From UBA1424 sp041654095 (GTDB lineage: Bacteria; Bacillota_I; Bacilli_A; RFN20; CAG-826): DNA of 64,000 bases. Position 1 is the first letter of the stretch; each line of letters begins with the position of its first letter. Below the pieces are notes generated by a model. That model was given only the letters and a program-made list of their open reading frames with translations. It was not told where the DNA came from and searched no databases. This document shows positions 26,371-34,263 of this stretch, one piece after another. A program made the translations under genes and the position numbers. Location of the stretch: the NCBI GenBank assembly GCA_041654095.1, contig JBAZED010000007.1, positions 1 through 64,000 on the forward strand, in the 5' to 3' direction.

Positions 26371-28251
26371 ATGAAGTCATTATCCTTCAGCAAGATATGG
26401 AATAAATCGAAAACCTTCTTTTCAAAACCCGCCAACATCATCTTGCTCCTCTTCACGATTTTACTGACGGCGACCGTCATTTACCCGCTTATTTCTCTAG
26501 TTCTCGATTCCTTTATCGTTCAGAGTTTCTCGGAAGCTAGCGAGATCAACGATATCTGGGGTACGACCGTCAGAAAAGGCGATTTTACTTGGGCGCAATG
26601 GCCCAATCTTTTATTTAACGAAAACTCGGAATACTCGCTTTACTTCTTCTGGCAGCCTTTGTACAAATCGATTCTCATGGCGCTCTTGGCCTGCGTGATC
26701 GCCGTTTTAGGTGGTGGTCTTCTCGCCTGGTTGATCACGCGCAGCAATTTGCCGTTTAAGAAGTTTATCTCCGCCGTCTTTATTTTTCCGTATATTATGC
26801 CGTCGTGGTCGATTGCTATGTTCTGGGAAAATTTTTTCAAGAACACGAATGTCGCCGCGGCCAACTATCAAATGGGTATTTTACAAGCCATCACCGGAAT
26901 ATGCGTTCCCGAAAGCTTTTTATATGGTCTCATCCCATGCGCTCTCGTCTTAGGCATTCACTATGCTCCGTTTGCGTATATTCTCATCGGCGGAATCCTC
27001 CGCAATATGGACGCCAACCTCGAAGAGGCGGCGACCATCCTCAAAGCCTCGCGGTTTAGAATTCTAAGAAAAATCACTTTGCCAATCGTGGCGCCGGCCT
27101 TGATTTCGACGATATTGCTCGTTTTTGCCAGCTCGATATCAAGCTATACGGTTCCAGCCTTTTTAAATGCCAACAACAGTTTTACTTCAATCTCAATCGC
27201 CATGCGCGGTCTGATCGTCATATCCGGGAAAAAGGGCCAAGGTTATGTCGTGGCCGTTATTCTATTGGCTTTCAGCGTTCTCATCTTGACTATCAACAAC
27301 TGGTTTACGAGATCGCGGCGAAGCTTTACGACCGTCAGTGGTAAGTCGGGCCAAGTTTCCAAATTTCGCATCGGCAATCGGCCGTGGATTAAATGGACGG
27401 TGGCTTCCGTACTCGTCCTAGCCGTTTCCTTCTTCGCCGTCTTCCCACTAATATCATTCGTCCTCGAAAGTTTGCAAGAGACGTCAGGCAGTTTTGCATC
27501 GATGACTTTGAAATATTGGATTAGCCCCGAGAGTTTCGATGTCCGCATTACCAACCAAGGTCAATCCGCACAAGGCATTTTCTATAACCCCACGGTGTGG
27601 AAAGCCTTTGGACGCAGCGTTTTAGTCGCGTCCGTCGTCGCCTTGATCGCCGGAACGTTCGGCATTCTGATCGGCTATGCCGTCAGCAAAAACCGCCGCA
27701 GTCGCATCGCCAACTATGTATCGAGCACAGCTTTCCTTCCCTATTTGATCCCAGCCCTCAGCTTCGGCGCAATCTTCTTCTCGCTAACCTTCAAAGACGG
27801 CTTTCAATGGCTCAATGTTTCGATGACCAACAACGAAATGTCGGCGGTGGCGATTTGTATTTTGGTAGCCTCGATAAAATTCTTGCCATTCGCTTCGCGA
27901 AGCGGCACGAACGCCATGCTTCAGGTGTCTGGCGAGATCGAAGAGGCGGCCATGATTACGGGCTGTCCGTGGTGGAAGCGGATGACGCACATTCTCTTCC
28001 CCATTCAAAAATCGAGCTTGATAAGCGGATACTTGCTGCCATTTATTTCTTGCATGCGAGAACTGACGCTTTTTGTTCTCATTACGTCGAGCTTCTCGCT
28101 TCTGACCAACGTCCTGCAATTCTATGATGTCTATGGCATGAATCAGTTGAGCAATGCCGTCAATCTTTTAATCGTCCTCTTTGTCATCGGAATTAACTTC
28201 TTGATCAATAAGCTGACCGGTGCATCAATTGATAAAGGTATAGGAGGCTAA
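26371..28251 (+). CDS. ABC importer permease, two fused permease domains (FbpB-like)
   Basis: A 626-aa membrane protein with about twelve helices. Two EAA loops are visible, one per half: EEAATILKASRFRILRKITLP and EEAAMITGCPWWKRMTHILFP, the coupling sites for the ATPase. This tandem-permease architecture is that of FbpB/AfuB-type iron and related importers. The start is ATG 26371 with AGGTGG 8 nt upstream; an in-frame GTG occurs four codons earlier. The ATPase gene follows after 4 bp. Confidence 0.88.
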   Translation: MKSLSFSKIWNKSKTFFSKPANIILLLFTILLTATVIYPLISLVLDSFIVQSFSEASEINDIWGTTVRKGDFTWAQWPNLLFNENSEYSLYFFWQPLYKSILMALLACVIAVLGGGLLAWLITRSNLPFKKFISAVFIFPYIMPSWSIAMFWENFFKNTNVAAANYQMGILQAITGICVPESFLYGLIPCALVLGIHYAPFAYILIGGILRNMDANLEEAATILKASRFRILRKITLPIVAPALISTILLVFASSISSYTVPAFLNANNSFTSISIAMRGLIVISGKKGQGYVVAVILLAFSVLILTINNWFTRSRRSFTTVSGKSGQVSKFRIGNRPWIKWTVASVLVLAVSFFAVFPLISFVLESLQETSGSFASMTLKYWISPESFDVRITNQGQSAQGIFYNPTVWKAFGRSVLVASVVALIAGTFGILIGYAVSKNRRSRIANYVSSTAFLPYLIPALSFGAIFFSLTFKDGFQWLNVSMTNNEMSAVAICILVASIKFLPFASRSGTNAMLQVSGEIEEAAMITGCPWWKRMTHILFPIQKSSLISGYLLPFISCMRELTLFVLITSSFSLLTNVLQFYDVYGMNQLSNAVNLLIVLFVIGINFLINKLTGASIDKGIGG

Positions 28252-28255
28252 TTAT

Positions 28256-29370
28256 ATGCCGAGAATTGAATTAACTAACGTTACCAAAAAATGGGGCAAA
28301 TTCATTGCCGTCGACCACTTGAGCATGGTCATCGAAGACCGTGAATTTGTGACGCTACTTGGTCCTTCTGGATGCGGTAAGACGACGACACTGCGCATGA
28401 TCGCTGGTCTTGAGACGCCGACCGAAGGCAAGATTATCATCGGCGATCGCGTCGTCTTTGATAGCGATAAAGGAATTAACATTTCCGCCGCGAACCGCAA
28501 TGTCGGTTTCCTCTTCCAAAATTACGCGCTTTGGCCGCATATGACGTCTACAAGAATATCTCGTTCGGCCTTGAAAACCTCAAATGGAAGAAAGAAGAAA
28601 TCGCCGCTCGCGTTGATGAGGTTATGAAAACGCTTCAGATTTCCGAATTTAAAGATCGCTACCCCAGCGAATTAAGCGGTGGTCAACAGCAGCGGGTCGC
28701 CATCGCCCGGACTCTCGCTCCGAATCCGATGGTTTTGTTCATGGATGAGCCTCTTTCAAATCTCGATGCGAAGTTGAGAGGCGAGATGCGGACGGAATTA
28801 AAGCGCCTCCACCGCGACACCGATTCGACTTTTGTCTATGTGACGCACGATCAATTGGAAGCTATGACCCTAGCGAGCAGAACTTGCCTGATCAACAAAG
28901 GTCTGATGCAACAGTATGACAAGCCCCTCTTCGTCTACAATAATCCCAGCAACCTTTTCGTGGCCGATTTTGTCGGTAGCCCAACGATGAATTTCATCAA
29001 GGCAAAAGCCGCGAAGGTGTCGGAGAAAGTGTTGAATCTCGAATTCCTTAATTACAAAGTCAAATATACGAGCGAGAAACCGATCAACTTGACTTCGGAA
29101 AATGTCATCGTCGGCATTCGCCCCGAATTCCTGCACATCAAAGAAGATGGCGCGATTGATGGCCTCGCATATTCAACCCTTCCGTCAGGAATGGAGACGA
29201 CAGTCAAAATCAATTTAAACGATACGATTCTCTCGGCCGTGCAGTTCGGTTCAGTCGACTACGCCTTTGACCAGAAAATAAAGTTTGACATCATCGGCAA
29301 GCGCGTCGTCCTCTTTGACGAAGAATCAAAATTGAACATCGCTTTAGGCTCCTGCGAAGTCATCAAATAA
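28256..29370 (+). CDS. ABC importer ATPase (Fbp/PotA type) with a one-base deletion
   Basis: The combined product would be 371 aa. Walker A GPSGCGKT is at residues 36-43, the Q-loop follows in FLFQNYALWPHMT, and the signature LSGGQQQR, Walker B LFMDEP, the switch His in VTHDQ and a C-terminal TOBE-like domain (VGIRPEFL) are all present. The frame breaks after ATG-ACG at 28546: inserting one G would restore the MTVYKNISFGLEN reading. Upstream and downstream halves are otherwise perfect, so this is either a very recent mutation or a sequencing or assembly error. Completes the importer with the two preceding genes. Confidence 0.85.
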
Positions 29371-29427
29371 ATATCCAGCAAGCTTCCCGTTTCAATTGTC
29401 GACCGCTTTTGTTATATTGATTGGACT

Positions 29428-30363
29428 ATGAACAAAAAAGAATATATCCCTCCTGCCGTTGTTGAAAAACCTGAAAAAAAACTGCCGAAACCGTATTTAA
29501 TTACGCGAATTGGGGCTTCTTTCTTGGATTTTCTAATGATATTTATCATCTTTGCTGGTTTCGAAGCGCTGACGTATTTCACGCTTTTTGAACCCCTCGG
29601 CTACCACGCCTTAATCGATGAAGCACACCAAGTTTTATCGGACTCGCACCTTTACTCTTACGACAGCGCGAAGGGATACTCGACGATCACCGAGGCATAT
29701 AACGAAGATCTGACGCCGGAAGAGAACTATGACGTTCCCATCGTCTATTACTACTCCCAAGATGCGCGCGCTCTTCAAAACGACCGCCTCGCTCTTTACT
29801 ACAACGAGAAAACGACATCTACCTATTTCGTTGAAGAAAGTGAAGGCATCTTTGCGAGGGCCGGCAATGCCACAGACGACGAGATAAGAACCTTCTTAGC
29901 GAGCGAATACGATAAGGCCATTGCTTTTTTAGAAGATGACCCCGTTTACCTTAACGGAATTCAGAAATCATTCTACATCGTCATTTTTTCGGTTCTGATT
30001 AACGCGACGCTGGCGACCGGCATCATTCATCTCCTCATCCCTATGCTGATGAAAAATGGTCAGACGCCCTTTAAACTGGTTTTTAAATTAGCCCTCGTCG
30101 ACAACCGCGATGAAACGCGCGCCAAGCGGTGGCAAATCGTCGTTCGCTTTTCGATTTTAATATCATTTAACATATGGATTCCCATCCTTCTGTTTGCCAA
30201 ATTTACGTATTTTACATTGATCCCGGTATTTGCCACCATCATCATGATGTCGCTGACGAAAACGTATAGCGGGCCACACGATTACTTTTCCAAAACGTAC
30301 ATCGTCTCATCGCGCGACATCACGATTCCGGAGTCGCAGTCGATTATTGAATCTGATTCCTAA
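29428..30363 (+). CDS. RDD family membrane protein
   Basis: A 311-aa membrane protein. The RDD signature is near the N-terminus (RIGASFLDFLMIFIIF: conserved Arg and Asp), with a second Asp in the KLALVDNRDE region after helix three. Four helices flank a long extracytoplasmic loop (about residues 65-180) rich in Tyr and acidic residues. Function is unknown; some RDD proteins act as Na+/H+ antiporters. An extended -10-like TGTTATATT (-10 hexamer 29413-29418) ends only 9 nt before the ATG and no ribosome site is seen, so the message may be leaderless. Confidence 0.75.
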   Translation: MNKKEYIPPAVVEKPEKKLPKPYLITRIGASFLDFLMIFIIFAGFEALTYFTLFEPLGYHALIDEAHQVLSDSHLYSYDSAKGYSTITEAYNEDLTPEENYDVPIVYYYSQDARALQNDRLALYYNEKTTSTYFVEESEGIFARAGNATDDEIRTFLASEYDKAIAFLEDDPVYLNGIQKSFYIVIFSVLINATLATGIIHLLIPMLMKNGQTPFKLVFKLALVDNRDETRAKRWQIVVRFSILISFNIWIPILLFAKFTYFTLIPVFATIIMMSLTKTYSGPHDYFSKTYIVSSRDITIPESQSIIESDS

Positions 30364-30380
30364 ATTGAGGTTACAAGAAA

Positions 30381-31127
30381 ATGTTTCTAAAATTTGCCAC
30401 CATCGATAATATCCGCGATCTGGGCGGCGTCACAACAGCCGATGGCCGAACTGTCGTTTTTAAACGCTTGCTACGCAGCAGCGATTTGCATCGCCTTTCG
30501 CAAAGCGAACTCAGCGTTTTGAAGAAGGAATATAATCTCAAAGTCGTCATCGATTTTCGATCGACGAAATCAACGGTGAGCCGAAAAGACCGCCTCGACC
30601 AAACAATAAAGTATTATCACAAGTACACTTTGGCGTTTCTCGAGGAAAACTCGCTGACGCGGGAAACGAAGATGGACACGGATGAATTCTTTCTCAAAGT
30701 CTATCGCTCCCTGGCGCTATGCGATGAGGCGATTGAAGCGTATCGGCGTTTCTTCCGCATTGTTATCGAAAATGAAGAAGGCGCGATTTTATGGCATTGC
30801 ACATCAGGAAAGGATCGGACTGGCATCGCCGCGGCTCTCTTGCTCAAAGTCTTGGGCTGCGATATGAATACGATTTATCAGGAGCATTTTCGGACGAATG
30901 AAGTAACGCTGCCCATCCTCGCCGCAAAGCTTAAAGAAGTCAATCCCGGCGACCATGAGCTAATTAAATATTACCGAGCTTTTTATACTGCTAAAAAAGA
31001 GTATATCGACGCCTACTTCTCGGCCGTGCTCGAAAAATGTGATACGGTTGATGAATATATCGCGAAAGAATTGAATGTTTCAGGACAAGAGAAGGAAGTT
31101 TTGCGGACGCGATATCTCCAAAAATAG
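30381..31127 (+). CDS. Tyrosine-protein phosphatase (Y_phosphatase3 family)
   Basis: A 248-aa phosphatase. The N-terminal NIRDLGG motif and LLRSSDLHRLS are typical of the family. The P-loop is HCTSGKDRTG with the nucleophile Cys140 and Arg146. An Asp in the VVIDFRS segment is also conserved. Such proteins dephosphorylate Tyr (sometimes Ser or phosphoinositide) residues and are secreted effectors in a few pathogens; there is no signal peptide here. GAGG precedes the ATG. It lies 17 bp after the RDD gene, so cotranscription is likely. Confidence 0.88.
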   Translation: MFLKFATIDNIRDLGGVTTADGRTVVFKRLLRSSDLHRLSQSELSVLKKEYNLKVVIDFRSTKSTVSRKDRLDQTIKYYHKYTLAFLEENSLTRETKMDTDEFFLKVYRSLALCDEAIEAYRRFFRIVIENEEGAILWHCTSGKDRTGIAAALLLKVLGCDMNTIYQEHFRTNEVTLPILAAKLKEVNPGDHELIKYYRAFYTAKKEYIDAYFSAVLEKCDTVDEYIAKELNVSGQEKEVLRTRYLQK

Positions 31128-31293
31128 GCTGTTTTAATAATAAACGACGCAATTTCTGATAATCAGGGGTGAAAATCATCCAAAATGCAAAACGAATCTG
31201 AAAATAGGTGTACAATTAATTTGAAAAAAATATTCATTGAATTGTATGATGGTTTAACACCTTTTATATTTCGCGCTTGAGGAGGGCGACATT

Positions 31294-32169
31294 ATGAACA
31301 ACTGCATCGTGAGGATAAACGAATCACTCGATTCATTTTCGAAGCAAGTCGCCAAGGTTGCGCGCTACGTTTTAAACCACCAAGATGAAGTCATCCAGAT
31401 GACGATCAGCGAACTTGCCAAGAAGAGCAAGAGTTCAACCGCGACGATCGTTCGCTTTGCGACGATATTGGGATTCAGAGGATATCGCGATTTCATCAAG
31501 AATCTCTACCATGATGTCGTCAGCAATTCGATCGGTGAAGACAACGTCTACGAACTCGATGACAAATTGACGCAAGAATCGACCATCAAACAGACCGTCG
31601 AACTCGTCAGTCGATTGAACATCGAGGCTTTGACTAACACCTTAAAAATTATCGATGACAAATGCGTTGAACGCGCCGTGAACGCCATCAACACCGCCAA
31701 CCGCCTCTGCATTTACGCTCTTAGCGGTTCGACGGTTGTCGCCGAGGATGCCCTCTTTAAATTTGATCGCCTCGGAATCAACTGCCGCATCTACGATACT
31801 CCCCACTCGCAGATTCTCTCAGCTTCTAACTTGAATCCCGAGGATGTCGCCTTGTTTCTTTCTTATTCCGGCGAGACAAAAGATATTATTGCCGCCGCTG
31901 AAATTGCTGCCGATCGGCAAGTCAAAACTATTTCGATAACGAAATTTGGCGAAAACACCCTCACCAAGACATGCGGAATCAACATTCAGCACTCTTCATT
32001 AGGAAAAGGATTTAGAAGCTTCTCCACTCGCTCTCGCGTCGTGCAGTCAAACATCATCGATATTTTATTCGTCGCCTTGTCTCAGCGCCGGAGTGAGCAT
32101 CTCAAGAAATATTACGAACTGTTTAATTACCCCGTGCCAAAACCGGAAGGCAAGAAGAAAAAGAAATAG
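31294..32169 (+). CDS. RpiR/MurR-family transcriptional regulator
   Basis: A 291-aa regulator. The N-terminal RpiR helix-turn-helix (residues 1-77, with AKKSKSSTATIVRFATILGFRG) is followed by a SIS sugar-phosphate isomerase-like domain from about residue 125 (CIYALSGSTVVAED; LFLSYSGETKDII). Members sense phosphosugars such as MurNAc-6-P or GlcN-6-P. No sugar operon is adjacent, so its target is open. GAGGAGG lies before the ATG. Ends in a Lys-rich tail. Confidence 0.9.
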   Translation: MNNCIVRINESLDSFSKQVAKVARYVLNHQDEVIQMTISELAKKSKSSTATIVRFATILGFRGYRDFIKNLYHDVVSNSIGEDNVYELDDKLTQESTIKQTVELVSRLNIEALTNTLKIIDDKCVERAVNAINTANRLCIYALSGSTVVAEDALFKFDRLGINCRIYDTPHSQILSASNLNPEDVALFLSYSGETKDIIAAAEIAADRQVKTISITKFGENTLTKTCGINIQHSSLGKGFRSFSTRSRVVQSNIIDILFVALSQRRSEHLKKYYELFNYPVPKPEGKKKKK

Positions 32170-32228
32170 TCTACTATTATGCTAAAGGTCGTATAAACGG
32201 CCCTTTGATTTAGGAAAAACGCGAATTA

Positions 32229-32250
32229 AAAAAGCCACCGAAGTGGCTTT
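32229..32250. terminator. Bidirectional terminator
   Basis: AAAAAGCCAC-CGAA-GTGGCTTT, a tetraloop hairpin between the convergent RpiR regulator and cold-shock genes. Confidence 0.85.
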
Positions 32251-32275
32251 GTTTGTGTCTATAAAGTTTTAACGA

Positions 32276-32473
32276 TTATAGCTTAACAACTTTGGAAGCT
32301 CTGAGTCCGCGTTCGGAATCTTGCGCTTCGAATTCAACACTTGCGCCGACATCAATGGTCTTGAATGAACCCATTTGAAGTGCGGAGTAATGGAAGAAGA
32401 CGTCTTTGCCATCTTCACCAGTTATGAAACCATAACCTTTTTCCTTGTTGAAGCTTTTAACTTTTCCCAGCAT
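32276..32473 (-). CDS. csp: Cold-shock protein (CspA family)
   Basis: A 65-aa single OB-fold RNA chaperone. RNP1 KGYGFITG and RNP2 VFFHYSAL are both intact. The length is normal for the family when the ATG at 32473 is used (AAAGG lies upstream); the frame extends 15 codons further but that part would not fit the family. Monocistronic, with a shared terminator. Confidence 0.95.
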   Translation of the reverse strand: MLGKVKSFNKEKGYGFITGEDGKDVFFHYSALQMGSFKTIDVGASVEFEAQDSERGLRASKVVKL

Positions 32474-32576
32474 GATAACACCTTTCTGAATAACATAACG
32501 AAGTAAACCTATATTCACCAGTTTACCGCATTAGTGTAGCACTAATTTCATAATAGACAAGAGTTTTGTTTGATTT

Positions 32577-33809
32577 TTATTCAACTATTGAAACATCGAG
32601 ATAATATCCTTGCCAATAATCATTGCTATTCCATAGATAAGGCATAAAAATAGTCGTGATTTGGATAGGCTCGAGGTCGATATATTCGGAGAAAGGGCAT
32701 TGGCCATATTCGTAATCGGAATAAAGCCCGGTGCAATCTTCATTTTTTATAAAGATGGCCTTTGCGGAGCGGGCCCCTTGATAAGTCGAGTAACTATTTT
32801 CGTTAAAGGCATCTTCAATGATGATATATCGACTTTCATCCTTATAATAGTAATTCGCGTAGCCGATGTGGCTATACAACTTTGTGAATTTGGATGAGTA
32901 CTCAGGATAAGCCGCGTTCTCATCAACCTCGTATTTGACATCGTAAAGGTCGTTCGCGGTTATCAGCTCGGGTTCGAGTTCAAATTCCATTGCCGCGATT
33001 GAAGATTTCGCGAGGAATTCCACTCCCGGGCGGAAATTGAACATCGTGATGGCCGCGATTAGGCGATAGGTATTTCCCTTCGAAAATTGATTGCCGATAT
33101 ATTGATTGCCGTGGACGTAGATGGCGTTATCTCCATCGGCGAAAAGGAGGACGGAATCATCGGCCTTACCATAGCAAACGGCATCAAAAGTCACCAGTCT
33201 GCCAAAGGCGACACCCTTGCTGTTGAGACCGAGGCGAGCGGCATCAGCGTGAACTGCGGCAATGTTATCGGCCGATTCGGCCAGCGCGCTTAAATCGACA
33301 TCGACGGACGACGCGCTTTGATAACTCGTCAACACGACTTCCGCTTCTCCGACATAGGTCGAAGGGTTGCCGATAATTCGATATGTACTTCCGATACCGT
33401 TTTTTAGCGCTTCATACGTTGCATAATCGACTTTTACATATATGTAGCCAGTGCTGTCGACGAACAAAAGCTTATAGCGATTTCCATATCCCTCTTGTGT
33501 CGTTATGGCATCTAGCCTCGCTAATAACTTACCGGTAAATTCGACCAACTGAGTCGATGTTCCAACGCCTTTTTCGTTGACGAGTGATGAACACGCCAAA
33601 GAGAGGACACGGATTTCGGCGATGGGCAATCGGCTTGGGTCAAGCATTGTGTCACTTGACGAAGAAGTTGTCTCGGTCGCAGTTGAAGACTCGCCAGTAC
33701 TATTTGTCGATGATGGAGCATTCGACGTGCCACCAGTATTTGAAGGTCGACAAGACCCCAAAACAGTGGCGGCGGAGACTAATAGGATGGCGAGGGCCTT
33801 AAATTTCAT
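32577..33809 (-). CDS. Surface lipoprotein with possible tandem OB-like domains
   Basis: A 410-aa lipoprotein with lipobox LGSC (Cys20) and then a Ser/Thr/Asn-rich linker to about residue 55. Two similar beta-rich segments follow, one around TGKLLARLDAITTQEGYG to EAEVVLTSY and the other around FGRLVTFDAVCYGKADD to VEFLAKSS. Each contains a strand-turn YRLI/YRII motif reminiscent of OB folds found beside secreted nucleases in such genomes. The C-terminal third has many Tyr residues. Function unknown. Confidence 0.65.
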   Translation of the reverse strand: MKFKALAILLVSAATVLGSCRPSNTGGTSNAPSSTNSTGESSTATETTSSSSDTMLDPSRLPIAEIRVLSLACSSLVNEKGVGTSTQLVEFTGKLLARLDAITTQEGYGNRYKLLFVDSTGYIYVKVDYATYEALKNGIGSTYRIIGNPSTYVGEAEVVLTSYQSASSVDVDLSALAESADNIAAVHADAARLGLNSKGVAFGRLVTFDAVCYGKADDSVLLFADGDNAIYVHGNQYIGNQFSKGNTYRLIAAITMFNFRPGVEFLAKSSIAAMEFELEPELITANDLYDVKYEVDENAAYPEYSSKFTKLYSHIGYANYYYKDESRYIIIEDAFNENSYSTYQGARSAKAIFIKNEDCTGLYSDYEYGQCPFSEYIDLEPIQITTIFMPYLWNSNDYWQGYYLDVSIVE

Positions 33810-34023
33810 TATTACTACCTTTGTGAAAGTATACTATGTATCGGAGCAAAAAACATCTTTAATTATTCTGAGTTTTTTTCCTCGCTAATTGCTTTGCAGA
33901 ACAAATTAAACAGAATAGATATTCGTCTAATATTAGCCTGGTATTCACATCCATCGGTGTGTCAATGCTGACAGGCGACAAAACGATAAGCGGAGGCGAA
34001 GAAAATATTTTTTTAGCCTTTTA

Positions 34024-34052
34024 GCCGATGCCATCGGCGGTATTTTTATATT
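34024..34052 (+). terminator. Terminator-like hairpin in the nrdD upstream region
   Basis: GCCGAT-gcc-ATCGGC is followed by GGTATTTTTATATTT. It lies on the plus strand in the 454-bp gap 33810-34263 between a divergent lipoprotein gene and nrdD. An earlier CATCGGT (33952-33958) can pair with its left arm, so alternative folding is possible. I do not recognise a known riboswitch class in the preceding 100 nt. Confidence 0.5.
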
Positions 34053-34077
34053 TGCAATTTTTTGAATCAAAATAGCC

Positions 34078-34106
34078 TTGTTAAGAGTTAAAAAAGTGCC
34101 TATACT
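34078..34106 (+). promoter_or_regulatory. Promoter of nrdDG with overlapping inverted repeat
   Basis: TTGTTA, a 17-nt spacer and TATACT. The 8-bp inverted repeat TACTATGT (34103-34110) / ACATAGTA (34150-34157) overlaps the -10 box and the early leader and could be an operator. It does not match the NrdR box consensus as I recall it. The leader to the nrdD ATG is about 150 nt and AT-rich; AGGGAGGATC is the ribosome site. Confidence 0.75.
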
Positions 34107-34263
34107 ATGTAATACGAAGACGCCAAATCTTCATAAGCATAACGACGACACATAGTAGAAAAAACCGATATTAAATGCGTGTTTTTTTGTGCCCAAAAAT
34201 CGGGAAAAGTAGTCGTCCACATCACAGCAAAAACCGTTAAAACAATTTAGGGAGGATCGTTTT

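Noticed and set aside
33900..34020. Cobalamin or other known riboswitch before nrdD
   Set aside because: No conserved core of any class that I know could be matched; only a hairpin with alternative pairing is visible.
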